This document shows, one piece after another, positions 6,801 through 12,142 of a DNA stretch of 12,142 nt. How positions within the stretch are numbered: position 1 is the first letter of the stretch; each line of letters begins with the position of its first letter. Source of the DNA: Methanoregula sp. UBA471 (lineage in GTDB: Archaea; Halobacteriota; Methanomicrobia; Methanomicrobiales; Methanospirillaceae); the NCBI GenBank assembly GCA_002495065.1, contig DADT01000076.1:1-12142 (forward strand). Direction: 5' to 3'. The notes under the pieces were generated by a model, which was given only the letters and a program-made list of their open reading frames with translations, was not told where the DNA came from and made no database searches. The translations under genes were made by a program, and so were the position numbers.

Positions 6801-7844
6801 ATGTGCGACAATACGCCCCCGATTCCTGATCTTACGGTAGTGCCGGGCATATCCCTGGCTAATCCGCTCTCCATTCTCGACCAGGCACTTACCGGGGTAC
6901 GCCAGTACCATGCGGTGATGACAGCTCTCGATCTCGGGTTATTCGAGATTCTACGTGAGCCCAAAACCGGGTCGGAATGCGCTCTGGCACTGGGATGCAG
7001 ACCGGAGGTCCTTATCCTCCTGTGTGATGGGCTGGTCGCTCTCGGCCTGCTGGAAAAGACTGGGGAACATTTCCACGACAGTAAGATTACACAAACCTGT
7101 CTGGTCAAAGGTGCTCCGTTTCCGCAGCAGCATGCGATCGCCTTTCAGCGAATGTTAGCTGGGTTCTGGGCGGATCTTCCCCGGATTGTAAAAGATGGTC
7201 CGGTAACCTGTAACCGAGCACAAATGTTCCGGGATGTAATTATCCCTTCCATGGCGGAGAACTGCCGGTGCGGACTCCTCCAGCAGGTGACCGCAAGCGT
7301 GGGAGCGATTCCGGAATTTCCTGCGGCCCGCCGGCTGCTTGATCTGGGTGGAGGGCACGGCCTGTACTCGATTGCGTTCTGCCAGAATAATCCCTCTTTG
7401 AACGCAGTAGTATTTGATCTGCCCCCCGTAACGGGTGCTACACGGGACTTCATCAGCAGGTACCGGGCAGAACGGGTGAGTGTCCTGCCCGGGGATTTCT
7501 TCAAAGATCCCATAGGGAGCGGGTACGATATCGTCTTCTCATCGTCAAATCCCGGAGGCAAGGTGCCGGCGCTGATCCCAAAGATAGCCGAAGCACTCAA
7601 TCCGGGCGGTCTGTTCATCAACAAACAGACAATGGATGATGCCCCGTTCGATCCATGGCTCAGCCTCGAATGGAATCTGTGGACCTTCGAAGGAGTGCAG
7701 AAACAGGCAGCCCGGTATGTCTTTGCCAACAGTGTTCCGTTTGCGGAATACAACCGGCTGCTGGCTAACCACGGTTTTGTCGTGCGGGAGGTTGTGCCGA
7801 TCGATGCACAGTCAGCTATGACCATTGCAGAGAAGGTGAAGTAA
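6801..7844 (+). CDS. SAM-dependent methyltransferase inside a transporter operon
   Basis: The 347-aa protein has the two-part layout of methyltransferases with an N-terminal winged-helix dimerisation domain. Residues about 20-105 carry LDLGLFEIL and CDGLVALGLLEKTGEHF. The Rossmann SAM domain is C-terminal. SAM-binding motif I is LLDLGGGHGLYS with D181, the acidic residue after strand two is D206 (VVFDLPPV), and the next conserved site is GDFF with D232. In O-methyltransferases the following strand normally carries a catalytic His in an HxW(D/S)D-like segment. Here it reads IVFSSSNPGGKVPAL, so the His is absent and the reaction may not be classical O-methylation. The start ATG has GAGG at 6789-6792, eight bases upstream. 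It lies between binding-protein and permease genes, which suggests it modifies the imported ligand or a chelator made for it. That role is inference. Confidence 0.82.
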   Translation: MCDNTPPIPDLTVVPGISLANPLSILDQALTGVRQYHAVMTALDLGLFEILREPKTGSECALALGCRPEVLILLCDGLVALGLLEKTGEHFHDSKITQTCLVKGAPFPQQHAIAFQRMLAGFWADLPRIVKDGPVTCNRAQMFRDVIIPSMAENCRCGLLQQVTASVGAIPEFPAARRLLDLGGGHGLYSIAFCQNNPSLNAVVFDLPPVTGATRDFISRYRAERVSVLPGDFFKDPIGSGYDIVFSSSNPGGKVPALIPKIAEALNPGGLFINKQTMDDAPFDPWLSLEWNLWTFEGVQKQAARYVFANSVPFAEYNRLLANHGFVVREVVPIDAQSAMTIAEKVK

Positions 7845-7873
7845 TGACCCTCCGGTTTCCCGTGTGGATGTGA
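7844..7873 (+). CDS. Possible 9-codon coupling ORF before the permease gene
   Basis: An ATG at 7844-7846 overlaps the last base of the methyltransferase stop and is preceded by AAGGTGA at 7832-7838, a good ribosome binding site. It encodes MTLRFPVWM and ends with a TGA at 7871-7873, three bases before the permease ATG at 7877. Such an arrangement could carry ribosomes from one gene to the next. The site also falls within the methyltransferase C-terminal codons, so it may be coincidental. Confidence 0.25.
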   Translation: MTLRFPVWM

Positions 7874-7876
7874 AGT

Positions 7877-8950
7877 ATGCATCTGGACATCAGTACGGTT
7901 AAGGAATCCGGGGCATATGCCGGCTACATCCAAAAAAAGATCCTCTTCCTGAGTGCCTGCACAGGTTGCCTTATTGTCCTCGCGTTCATCTCTGTTGGTG
8001 TGGGCAGCGTCATGATCCCCTTTTCTGATGTGGTTCAGACGCTGGTGTACCATACATCAGGAAATGCTGAGATGATCATCTGGAACATCCGACTCCCCAG
8101 GGTGCTCGCTGCAATTATCTGTGGTATCGGACTTGCGGCAGGTGGGGTCGTTCTGCAGTCTGTATTGCGCAACCCGCTGAGTTCCCCGTATACACTGGGT
8201 GTTTCGCAGGCAGCAGCATTCGGTGCGGCAATTGCCATCACCATGTTTGGTGCAGGCACTCTCGGACGCCTTGTCTCTGATGCGATTGTGGTCAACAACC
8301 CGTACCTTGTCACCATCTGTGCATTCTTATCATCACTGGCTGCAACTTCCGTTATCCTTCTGGTGGCGAAATACCGGAGCACGTCGCCGGAGGTGATGAT
8401 CCTTGTGGGTGTCGCGCTTGCGGCGTTGTTTACCGCAGGGATAACGTTCCTCCAGTACTTCTCCAGCGCCGAACAGATCGCCGCGATTGTCTTCTGGACG
8501 TTCGGGGATGTGGGCAGGGCAACGTGGAGTGATCTCGCGATCATCATTGCTGTTATCACACCCTGCCTTGTGTATTTCATGGTCAAACGCTGGGACTACA
8601 ATGCGCTTGACAGCGGCGATGAGATGGCAAAGAGTCTTGGCGTCAACGCGGAGCAGGTGCGGACAGTGGCAATGTTCCTTTCATCATTAATTGCGGCAGT
8701 CGTGGTGTCGTTTCTTGGCATTATCGGTTTTATCGGACTTGTCAGCCCTCATATGGTACGACGCATCATTGGTGATGACCAGCGTTACCTCCTTCCTGGC
8801 TCCTGCATCGTAGGGGGCATCATTCTTCTCGGCGCTGATACCGTAGCCCGTATCATCATTGCGCCAGCCGTGCTCCCAGCGGGAGTGCTCACCGCATTTC
8901 TCGGAGCACCGCTCTTCCTCTATCTGCTGATCCGGAGGAACCCGTCATGA
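7877..8950 (+). CDS. FecCD-family ABC importer permease
   Basis: The 357-aa membrane protein is the channel subunit of the second importer. It shows the family pattern: an extra N-terminal segment of about 20 residues before the first helix, IRLPRVLAAIICGIGLAAGG at about 71-90, then LQSVLRNPLSSPYTLGVSQ. Toward the end it has GFIGLVSPHMVRRIIG, the cytoplasmic coupling region. The hydrophobic pattern fits about ten helices and the length is normal for BtuC/FecD proteins. The ATG at 7877 is preceded by GGATGTGA at 7866-7873, one base from the GGAGGTGA consensus, though close to the start. The stop overlaps the ATPase start in an ATGA. Together with the lipoprotein upstream and the ATPase downstream it completes an importer for an iron-chelate, tetrapyrrole, corrinoid or oxyanion ligand. 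Confidence 0.88.
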   Translation: MHLDISTVKESGAYAGYIQKKILFLSACTGCLIVLAFISVGVGSVMIPFSDVVQTLVYHTSGNAEMIIWNIRLPRVLAAIICGIGLAAGGVVLQSVLRNPLSSPYTLGVSQAAAFGAAIAITMFGAGTLGRLVSDAIVVNNPYLVTICAFLSSLAATSVILLVAKYRSTSPEVMILVGVALAALFTAGITFLQYFSSAEQIAAIVFWTFGDVGRATWSDLAIIIAVITPCLVYFMVKRWDYNALDSGDEMAKSLGVNAEQVRTVAMFLSSLIAAVVVSFLGIIGFIGLVSPHMVRRIIGDDQRYLLPGSCIVGGIILLGADTVARIIIAPAVLPAGVLTAFLGAPLFLYLLIRRNPS

Positions 8951-9747
8951 TTCTGAGCGTACAGGATCTCTCGTTCCGGTACAACAGCCATCCTGTCCTC
9001 CAGGATGTCCGCTGTGAAGCCCGGCCGGATGAGATTGTGGCTATCCTCGGTCCCAACGGCGCCGGTAAAACCACCCTGTTGCGCTGCATGAATGCAATGC
9101 TCCGGCCAAAGACCGGCACGGTCATGCTCGGCCAACAGGACATTCTCTCATCATCCAGAAGGGAGATCGCCCGGTCGATCGCCCATGTCCCGCAGCACAT
9201 AGAACCCCCGCGGGTGACCGCGTTCGATGCTATCCTGCTCGGACGGCGCCCGTGGATTGGCATGAACGTGCATAAGAACGATATCCTAAAAGTCCAGGCA
9301 ATTATCGAACAGCTCCACTTGTCCGGTCTTGCGCTCCGGTATGTGGATGCAATGAGTGGCGGGGAGCTCCAGAAAGTAGCCATTGCCCGTGCATTGGTGC
9401 AGGAGCCTCGTCTCCTGCTGCTCGATGAACCGACCAGCAGCCTTGATCTGAAAAACCAGCACGAGATCATGCAGTTCATCCGCTCAGTTGTCCACACCCA
9501 CCATCTCCCCGCACTCATGACCATGCATGATCTCAATCTCGCGTTACATTACGCTGACCGCTTTGTCCTTCTCAAAGAGGGCAGGGTCTTTGCAGCGGGT
9601 GGTGAAGAGGTGATCACCGCAAAACTGATCGCAGAGGTGTATGGCATACCGGTTACTATTCAGCGCTGGGGCGGGAGGAGTGTGGTTGTACCGCATGCCA
9701 ATGCAGATGATTCCATGGGATCACCAGGGATTCCTGCAGGACGGTGA
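8947..9747 (+). CDS. ABC importer ATPase of the FecE/BtuD class
   Basis: The 266-aa nucleotide-binding subunit powers the second importer. Walker A is GPNGAGKTT at 35-43. The signature is MSGGE at 136-140, a mild variant of LSGGE. Walker B is LLLLDEP with D160 and E161, and the switch histidine is H194 in MTMHDLNLAL. All are intact, so it should hydrolyse ATP. The length matches ordinary FecE/BtuD proteins, and it lacks the C-terminal domain of the ATPase in the first operon. GGAGG at 8934-8938 lies eight bases before the ATG, inside the permease gene, and the two genes overlap by four bases, indicating coupled translation. The C-terminus (VYGIPVTIQRWGGRSVVVPH) is the usual regulatory strand pair of the class. 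An AT-rich gap follows before fmdE. Confidence 0.9.
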   Translation: MILSVQDLSFRYNSHPVLQDVRCEARPDEIVAILGPNGAGKTTLLRCMNAMLRPKTGTVMLGQQDILSSSRREIARSIAHVPQHIEPPRVTAFDAILLGRRPWIGMNVHKNDILKVQAIIEQLHLSGLALRYVDAMSGGELQKVAIARALVQEPRLLLLDEPTSSLDLKNQHEIMQFIRSVVHTHHLPALMTMHDLNLALHYADRFVLLKEGRVFAAGGEEVITAKLIAEVYGIPVTIQRWGGRSVVVPHANADDSMGSPGIPAGR

Positions 9748-9814
9748 TGTATATGTGAAACCCCCTAATTCCCAAGAATTCTCTACAAATACCTCGCCTT
9801 ACATATCAACAACA

Positions 9815-9824
9815 TATTATTTTT
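9815..9824 (+). promoter_or_regulatory. TATA-like box upstream of the FmdE gene
   Basis: TATTATTTTT lies about 25 bases before the ATG at 9840 that opens a 21-codon frame, and about 85 bases before the FmdE ATG at 9902. It suggests that the FmdE gene can be transcribed separately from the transporter operon. Confidence 0.4.
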
Positions 9825-9839
9825 GCACATCTTTTCCTG

Positions 9840-9905
9840 ATGGAAAAAGAGAACAAAGTAATTCTTTCCCCTAAAAAAGAACACATTACTCACGTGATCC
9901 TATGA
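9840..9905 (+). CDS. Candidate 21-aa leader ORF overlapping the FmdE start
   Basis: An ATG at 9840-9842 opens a 21-codon frame with a Lys/Glu-rich first half and a His-containing end (HITHVIL). Its TGA at 9903-9905 overlaps the FmdE ATG at 9902-9904 as ATGA. No ribosome binding site precedes it, but the TATA-like box at 9815-9824 would place the transcript start near this ATG, so a leaderless message is possible. The overlap could couple translation of FmdE to this peptide. No homologue is recognised, and a chance frame is possible at this length. Confidence 0.3.
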   Translation: MEKENKVILSPKKEHITHVIL

Positions 9906-10516
9906 CCCCATCCATAAAATCCTACAACGAAGCCGTAGCGTTCCACGGGCACGCCTGCCCCGGACTTGCGCTTGGCTACCGGGCGGCAGAGTACGCATTA
10001 CAGCACCTTCGGGCCGGCCGTTCTGAAGACGAAGATCTTGTCGCGATTGTCGAGAATGATGCCTGTGGGGTCGATGCGATCCAGCTGGTTGCCGGCTGCT
10101 CGGTAGGTAAGGGCAACCTGATCCTCCAAGACTTTGGCAAGCATGCCTACACATTCATCGATCGGAAATCCAACCGTGCGATACGGCTTGTCCAGCGCAC
10201 GGAACCGGTCGTTCAGCGTATCGACCCTGTGGCATCAGCACTCCGGGAAAAAGTGATGGGTGGAACAGCGACGCCTGCTGAACAGAAAGAGTTCCACGAG
10301 CGGCAGGCCGTAGTTATTGAGAAGATCCTCAAGATGCCGATCGATGAACTTTTCATCGCCAAAGAAGTCAAGCCGGAGATTCCTGTGCGGGCAAAGATCT
10401 TCACGTCCGTTCAGTGTTCCAGCTGTGGCGAGATGGTTGCCGAGCACCGTGCTCGGGTGCGAGATGGTAAATTTGTTTGCATGCCTTGTGCCGGAGAGTA
10501 TGGCAGAGGGTGGTGA
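9902..10516 (+). CDS. fmdE: FmdE-family protein with a C-terminal zinc ribbon
   Basis: The 204-aa protein belongs to the family named after subunit E of molybdenum formylmethanofuran dehydrogenase. The diagnostic segments are FHGHACPGLALGYRA at 14-28 with H15, H17 and C19, then VENDACGVDAIQ with C55, and GCSVGKGN with C66. These His/Cys residues form the family's metal site. The C-terminus carries a separate zinc ribbon with C172, C175, C193 and C196 in two CxxC pairs, as in many full-length members. FmdE is not an essential catalytic subunit of the dehydrogenase, and the precise role of stand-alone copies is not settled. The ATG at 9902 has GTGATCC immediately before it, which fits the distal part of the GGAGGTGATCC consensus in register. 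Its position after the importer hints at metal or cofactor handling; that link is inference. Confidence 0.88.
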   Translation: MTPSIKSYNEAVAFHGHACPGLALGYRAAEYALQHLRAGRSEDEDLVAIVENDACGVDAIQLVAGCSVGKGNLILQDFGKHAYTFIDRKSNRAIRLVQRTEPVVQRIDPVASALREKVMGGTATPAEQKEFHERQAVVIEKILKMPIDELFIAKEVKPEIPVRAKIFTSVQCSSCGEMVAEHRARVRDGKFVCMPCAGEYGRGW

Positions 10517-10530
10517 GTGGTGATAGTATA

Positions 10531-10538
10531 CTTAAAAA
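10531..10538 (+). promoter_or_regulatory. TATA box opening the hairpin-rich region
   Basis: CTTAAAAA, within TATACTTAAAAACC, is a good archaeal TATA element just after fmdE. A start about 26 bases on would be near 10560, where the series of hairpins begins. No ORF of note follows on this strand, so if active it would drive a noncoding transcript. Confidence 0.4.
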
Positions 10539-10559
10539 CCAGGTATGCAGATCTAGGGA

Positions 10560-10830
10560 GAAATAAGCCCATTTTAGGCTCCGTTTACCATGCCCTTAGC
10601 CGAAAACGCTCGTAAAATCGTCCGTTTCGGTGCATTTAGAAAAGGGGACATTATTGTGCCCTATTTGCCAAAATACGGCAGAATTGCACCTCACCAAAAG
10701 CCTGCCAATGGCCTTTAAATCGAGGCAGTTTTTGTCACTTATTTTACCCCATCCGGGCCCCGGAAAGGCTGCCAAAACGCGAATATGAGGGTCGTTTTTT
10801 CCGGGGGTGCCTGAAAAAATGGGGTTTTAA
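10560..10830 (+). ncRNA. Candidate structured noncoding RNA or dispersed noncoding repeat
   Basis: No gene is visible on the plus strand, but paired segments follow one another closely. AGCC 10566-10569 pairs with GGCT 10577-10580. CCGAAAACG 10600-10608 pairs with CGTTTCGG 10623-10630, one base bulged. TGCC 10666-10669 pairs with GGCA 10677-10680. CAAAA and CTGCC (10695-10706) pair with GGCAG and TTTTG (10724-10734). A three-tier stem then closes the region: ACCCCAT 10746-10752 with ATGGGGT 10819-10825, CCCCGG 10758-10763 with CCGGGG 10801-10806, and AAAACG 10774-10779 with CGTTTT 10793-10798. A T-run at 10795-10800 could end a transcript. A TATA box at 10531-10538 fits a start near 10560. 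It does not resemble SRP RNA, RNase P RNA or tRNA to me. It may equally be a repeat found elsewhere in the genome. Confidence 0.4.
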
Positions 10831-10928
10831 CAGATATCGAGAAGGTTGTTCACGTCAGCTTTAATCTGCGGCATCGTCTGGTCCCGCAGGGGTTCATGCG
10901 TTTGAATCACATTTCTCGTATCCGTCAT
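10827..10928 (-). CDS. 33-aa ORF directly after the Fic gene, possibly a truncated gene start
   Basis: An ATG at 10926-10928 lies three bases after the Fic stop (TAA, TCC, ATG on the minus strand). It opens a 33-codon frame, with residues MTDTRNVIQTHEPLRDQTMP then a helix-like end NNLLDIC. The frame closes with a TAA at 10827-10829, right at the edge of the hairpin element whose outer arm ends at 10825. It has no strong ribosome binding site; AAGGAA is about 17 bases upstream. It could be a small co-transcribed partner of Fic, or the N-terminal stub of a gene cut off by the hairpin element. No family is recognised. Confidence 0.35.
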   Translation of the reverse strand: MTDTRNVIQTHEPLRDQTMPQIKADVNNLLDIC

Positions 10929-10931
10929 GGA

Positions 10932-11963
10932 TTACTTTTTCGTGTTCCTTTTTTTAAGCCGTAAAAATTCTTTTACTAAATAATCAATCTTTGAATTCTT
11001 GTGGGGTTCCTTCATTTTTATCATAACCTGATCGGCAACATCTTTGTGCTGGTTGAGATAGGTTTCATAGAGCATGGTTACCATTGGACCATAGGATCCA
11101 TCATCAGCTGGCTTAATCGCATCGAGATAGTCCTTCCGGTGAGACAATCCTAGATATATCGTTGGATACCCGCCCCTTTCAAGAATGAAATTCATGAGAG
11201 CCCTGCCGACCCTTCCATTTCCATCGGTGAACGGGTGAATCAGTTCAAAGCGCGTGTGAAGCAGAGTTGCAAGTTCGAACGGGTGGGTTTTTTTTGCATT
11301 GGCCTGGTACCATGAAATCAGCTCCTTCATCAGATCCGGTACCAGTATTGCGGGCGGGGGTTCGTAGTCGACTTTTTCAATCCCAACCTGGATTTGCCGG
11401 TACTCCCCCGGTGTCCGCATCAGGTTCTCCATGAGGATCGCATGCATCTTTTTGATCAATTTTTCCGATACATCCCCCTCATATGTCTTTAAGAAATCCC
11501 GGAGCTTCACGAAATTAAGGATCTCATAGACTTCGGAAACCTTCTTCCCCGCTGGAGAGATGTCATGCTCAAGAAGCTCCTGGACTTCCTGGGGTGAGAT
11601 AGTGTTACCCTCAATTGCTGTCGTGCCCTGGACATAGCGAACGAACACAGACTCAACATATCTGATGCTTTCATCCGGGTAGAGGTCTTTGAACTCAGCG
11701 TGATAATACCGAAGTGTTTCGAGTGCCGTAATTCGCTCTTTATCGATGAATTCAGCACGGTAATGACCCACGCGATAATCCAATAATTTTGTTAACTTGA
11801 GAAATGTGAACTCACTTTGTTTATCGACAAACACATTTGCGGTGATTTTATCGATTCTGCCTCCATAAAGCATCACAGATATCGATTTCGAGTTAACTTT
11901 GAGCCCCTCTCTGAAATAGAGATAGTTATGGCCTTTAATGTTCTTTATTTCCAGTTTTATCAT
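10932..11963 (-). CDS. Fic-domain protein with N-terminal inhibitory motif (class II, probable AMP transferase)
   Basis: The 343-aa protein carries the complete Fic active-site motif HPFTDGNGRVGR, with catalytic His and the anion-binding GNGR loop. This is the core of enzymes that transfer AMP (or other nucleotide or phosphate groups) from a nucleotide to target hydroxyls. Upstream in the same chain is TTAIEG, matching the (S/T)xxxE(G/N) inhibitory helix whose Glu blocks productive ATP binding, so it is a self-inhibited class II Fic. The first 80 residues form a strand-rich segment of unknown role. The C-terminus is a Lys/Arg-rich helical tail, possibly part of a winged helix. I start at the ATG 11961-11963 (MIKLEIKNIKG). 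The longer frame to 12080 reads through a tandem repeat and a probable promoter. It is AT-richer than its neighbours, suggesting transfer. The target is unknown. Confidence 0.88.
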   Translation of the reverse strand: MIKLEIKNIKGHNYLYFREGLKVNSKSISVMLYGGRIDKITANVFVDKQSEFTFLKLTKLLDYRVGHYRAEFIDKERITALETLRYYHAEFKDLYPDESIRYVESVFVRYVQGTTAIEGNTISPQEVQELLEHDISPAGKKVSEVYEILNFVKLRDFLKTYEGDVSEKLIKKMHAILMENLMRTPGEYRQIQVGIEKVDYEPPPAILVPDLMKELISWYQANAKKTHPFELATLLHTRFELIHPFTDGNGRVGRALMNFILERGGYPTIYLGLSHRKDYLDAIKPADDGSYGPMVTMLYETYLNQHKDVADQVMIKMKEPHKNSKIDYLVKEFLRLKKRNTKK

Positions 11964-11992
11964 AGTAGTAGTATTAGTAGTAGTATTAGTAG
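11963..11992. repeat. Tandem 12-base repeat, 2.5 copies, next to the Fic start codon
   Basis: The plus strand has TAGTAGTAGTAT twice (11963-11974 and 11975-11986), then TAGTAG. On the minus strand it is an ACT/ATT triplet tract ending at the Fic ATG and filling nearly the whole short leader. Copy changes would alter leader length and promoter spacing but not the reading frame. Confidence 0.8.
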
Positions 11993-11997
11993 GACAC

Positions 11998-12006
11998 AAT
12001 AAAAAA
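11998..12006 (-). promoter_or_regulatory. TATA box for the Fic gene
   Basis: On the minus strand this reads TTTTTTATT, about 40 bases before the ATG at 11963. The predicted start near 11975 falls inside the tandem repeat and leaves a leader of about 12 bases without a clear ribosome binding site. Confidence 0.45.
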
Positions 12007-12105
12007 TCGATTGTTGGGTTAACTTTTACTGATACCTTATAGGCAATATGCGATGGGAGAGATGAACAAGGAAAAAGCATTGACCTCTCCGGTACGGTTG
12101 GCCTG

Positions 12106-12121
12106 ATGAACGCTCGTTCAT
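12106..12121. promoter_or_regulatory. Perfect palindrome, possible repressor operator
   Basis: ATGAACG, two bases, CGTTCAT: seven matched bases per arm, with a further GTTCA at 12122-12126 in the same sense as the right arm. The size and spacing resemble operators of TetR-type regulators. No regulator gene lies inside the window; one might lie to the right. Confidence 0.35.
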
Positions 12122-12142
12122 GTTCACTCGTCCTCGCTGATG

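Noticed and set aside
7145..8053. Minus-strand open frame of 302 codons opposite the methyltransferase and permease
   Set aside because: No recognisable domain. The plus strand holds two genes with clear family motifs.
8889..9536. Minus-strand open frame of 215 codons opposite the second ATPase
   Set aside because: Ser/Arg/Trp-rich composition typical of an antisense shadow; the plus-strand ATPase motifs are complete.
11964..12080. N-terminal extension of the Fic frame
   Set aside because: It would translate the tandem repeat as a Thr/Asn tract and read through the likely TATA box. The ATG at 11963 begins a normal folded domain.
12028..12120. Minus-strand frame beginning MNERSS, like the start of some regulators
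   Set aside because: It stops after 31 codons and the ATG lies inside the palindrome, so the resemblance comes from the palindrome itself.

Overview
The window looks like a chromosomal segment of a methanogenic archaeon, probably in Methanomicrobiales and perhaps near Methanoregula. That placement is inferred from gene content, without a database search. The supporting signs are an FmdE-family protein, a PGF-CTERM-like C-terminal anchor on a binding protein, GGTGA-type ribosome binding sites, AT-rich archaeal TATA boxes about 25 bases before likely start points, and short or absent leaders.

Layout. Positions 1-543 hold the 3' end of an unrecognised membrane protein. A 126-aa HEAT-repeat protein (675-1055, minus) follows, and after it a second, broken copy of the membrane gene's 3' end (about 1262-1345). 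A 64-aa protein built from two tandem copies of one unit lies at 1393-1587 (minus). Positions 2093-5341 form a tightly packed BtuC-BtuD-BtuF type transporter operon with 4-base and 23-base overlaps. Positions 5633-9747 form a second operon of the same importer superfamily: lipoprotein binding protein, SAM-dependent methyltransferase, FecCD permease and ATPase. An FmdE-family protein with a C-terminal zinc ribbon follows at 9902-10516. A 415-base gap holds a promoter-like TATA box and a run of hairpins that may be a noncoding RNA or a dispersed repeat, plus a 33-aa ORF on the minus strand. The window ends with a class II Fic protein (10932-11963, minus) and a 16-bp palindrome at the right edge.

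How the genes work together. The first operon encodes a complete type II importer of the cobalamin class. Its ATPase has an extra C-terminal domain of about 175 residues, and its binding protein carries an archaeosortase-type tail. The second operon encodes another complete importer, but with a lipobox-anchored binding protein and a methyltransferase between binding protein and permease. The neighbouring FmdE gene suggests a link to metal, metallocofactor or C1 metabolism. The ligand of the second system cannot be read from sequence. The methyltransferase lacks the usual catalytic His segment of O-methyltransferases, so its chemistry is also open.

The most interesting items are the methyltransferase/FmdE-linked importer, the hairpin-rich 10531-10825 element, two very short ORFs that abut or overlap the start of the next gene (7844-7873 and 9840-9905), and the duplicated gene tail flanking the HEAT gene.
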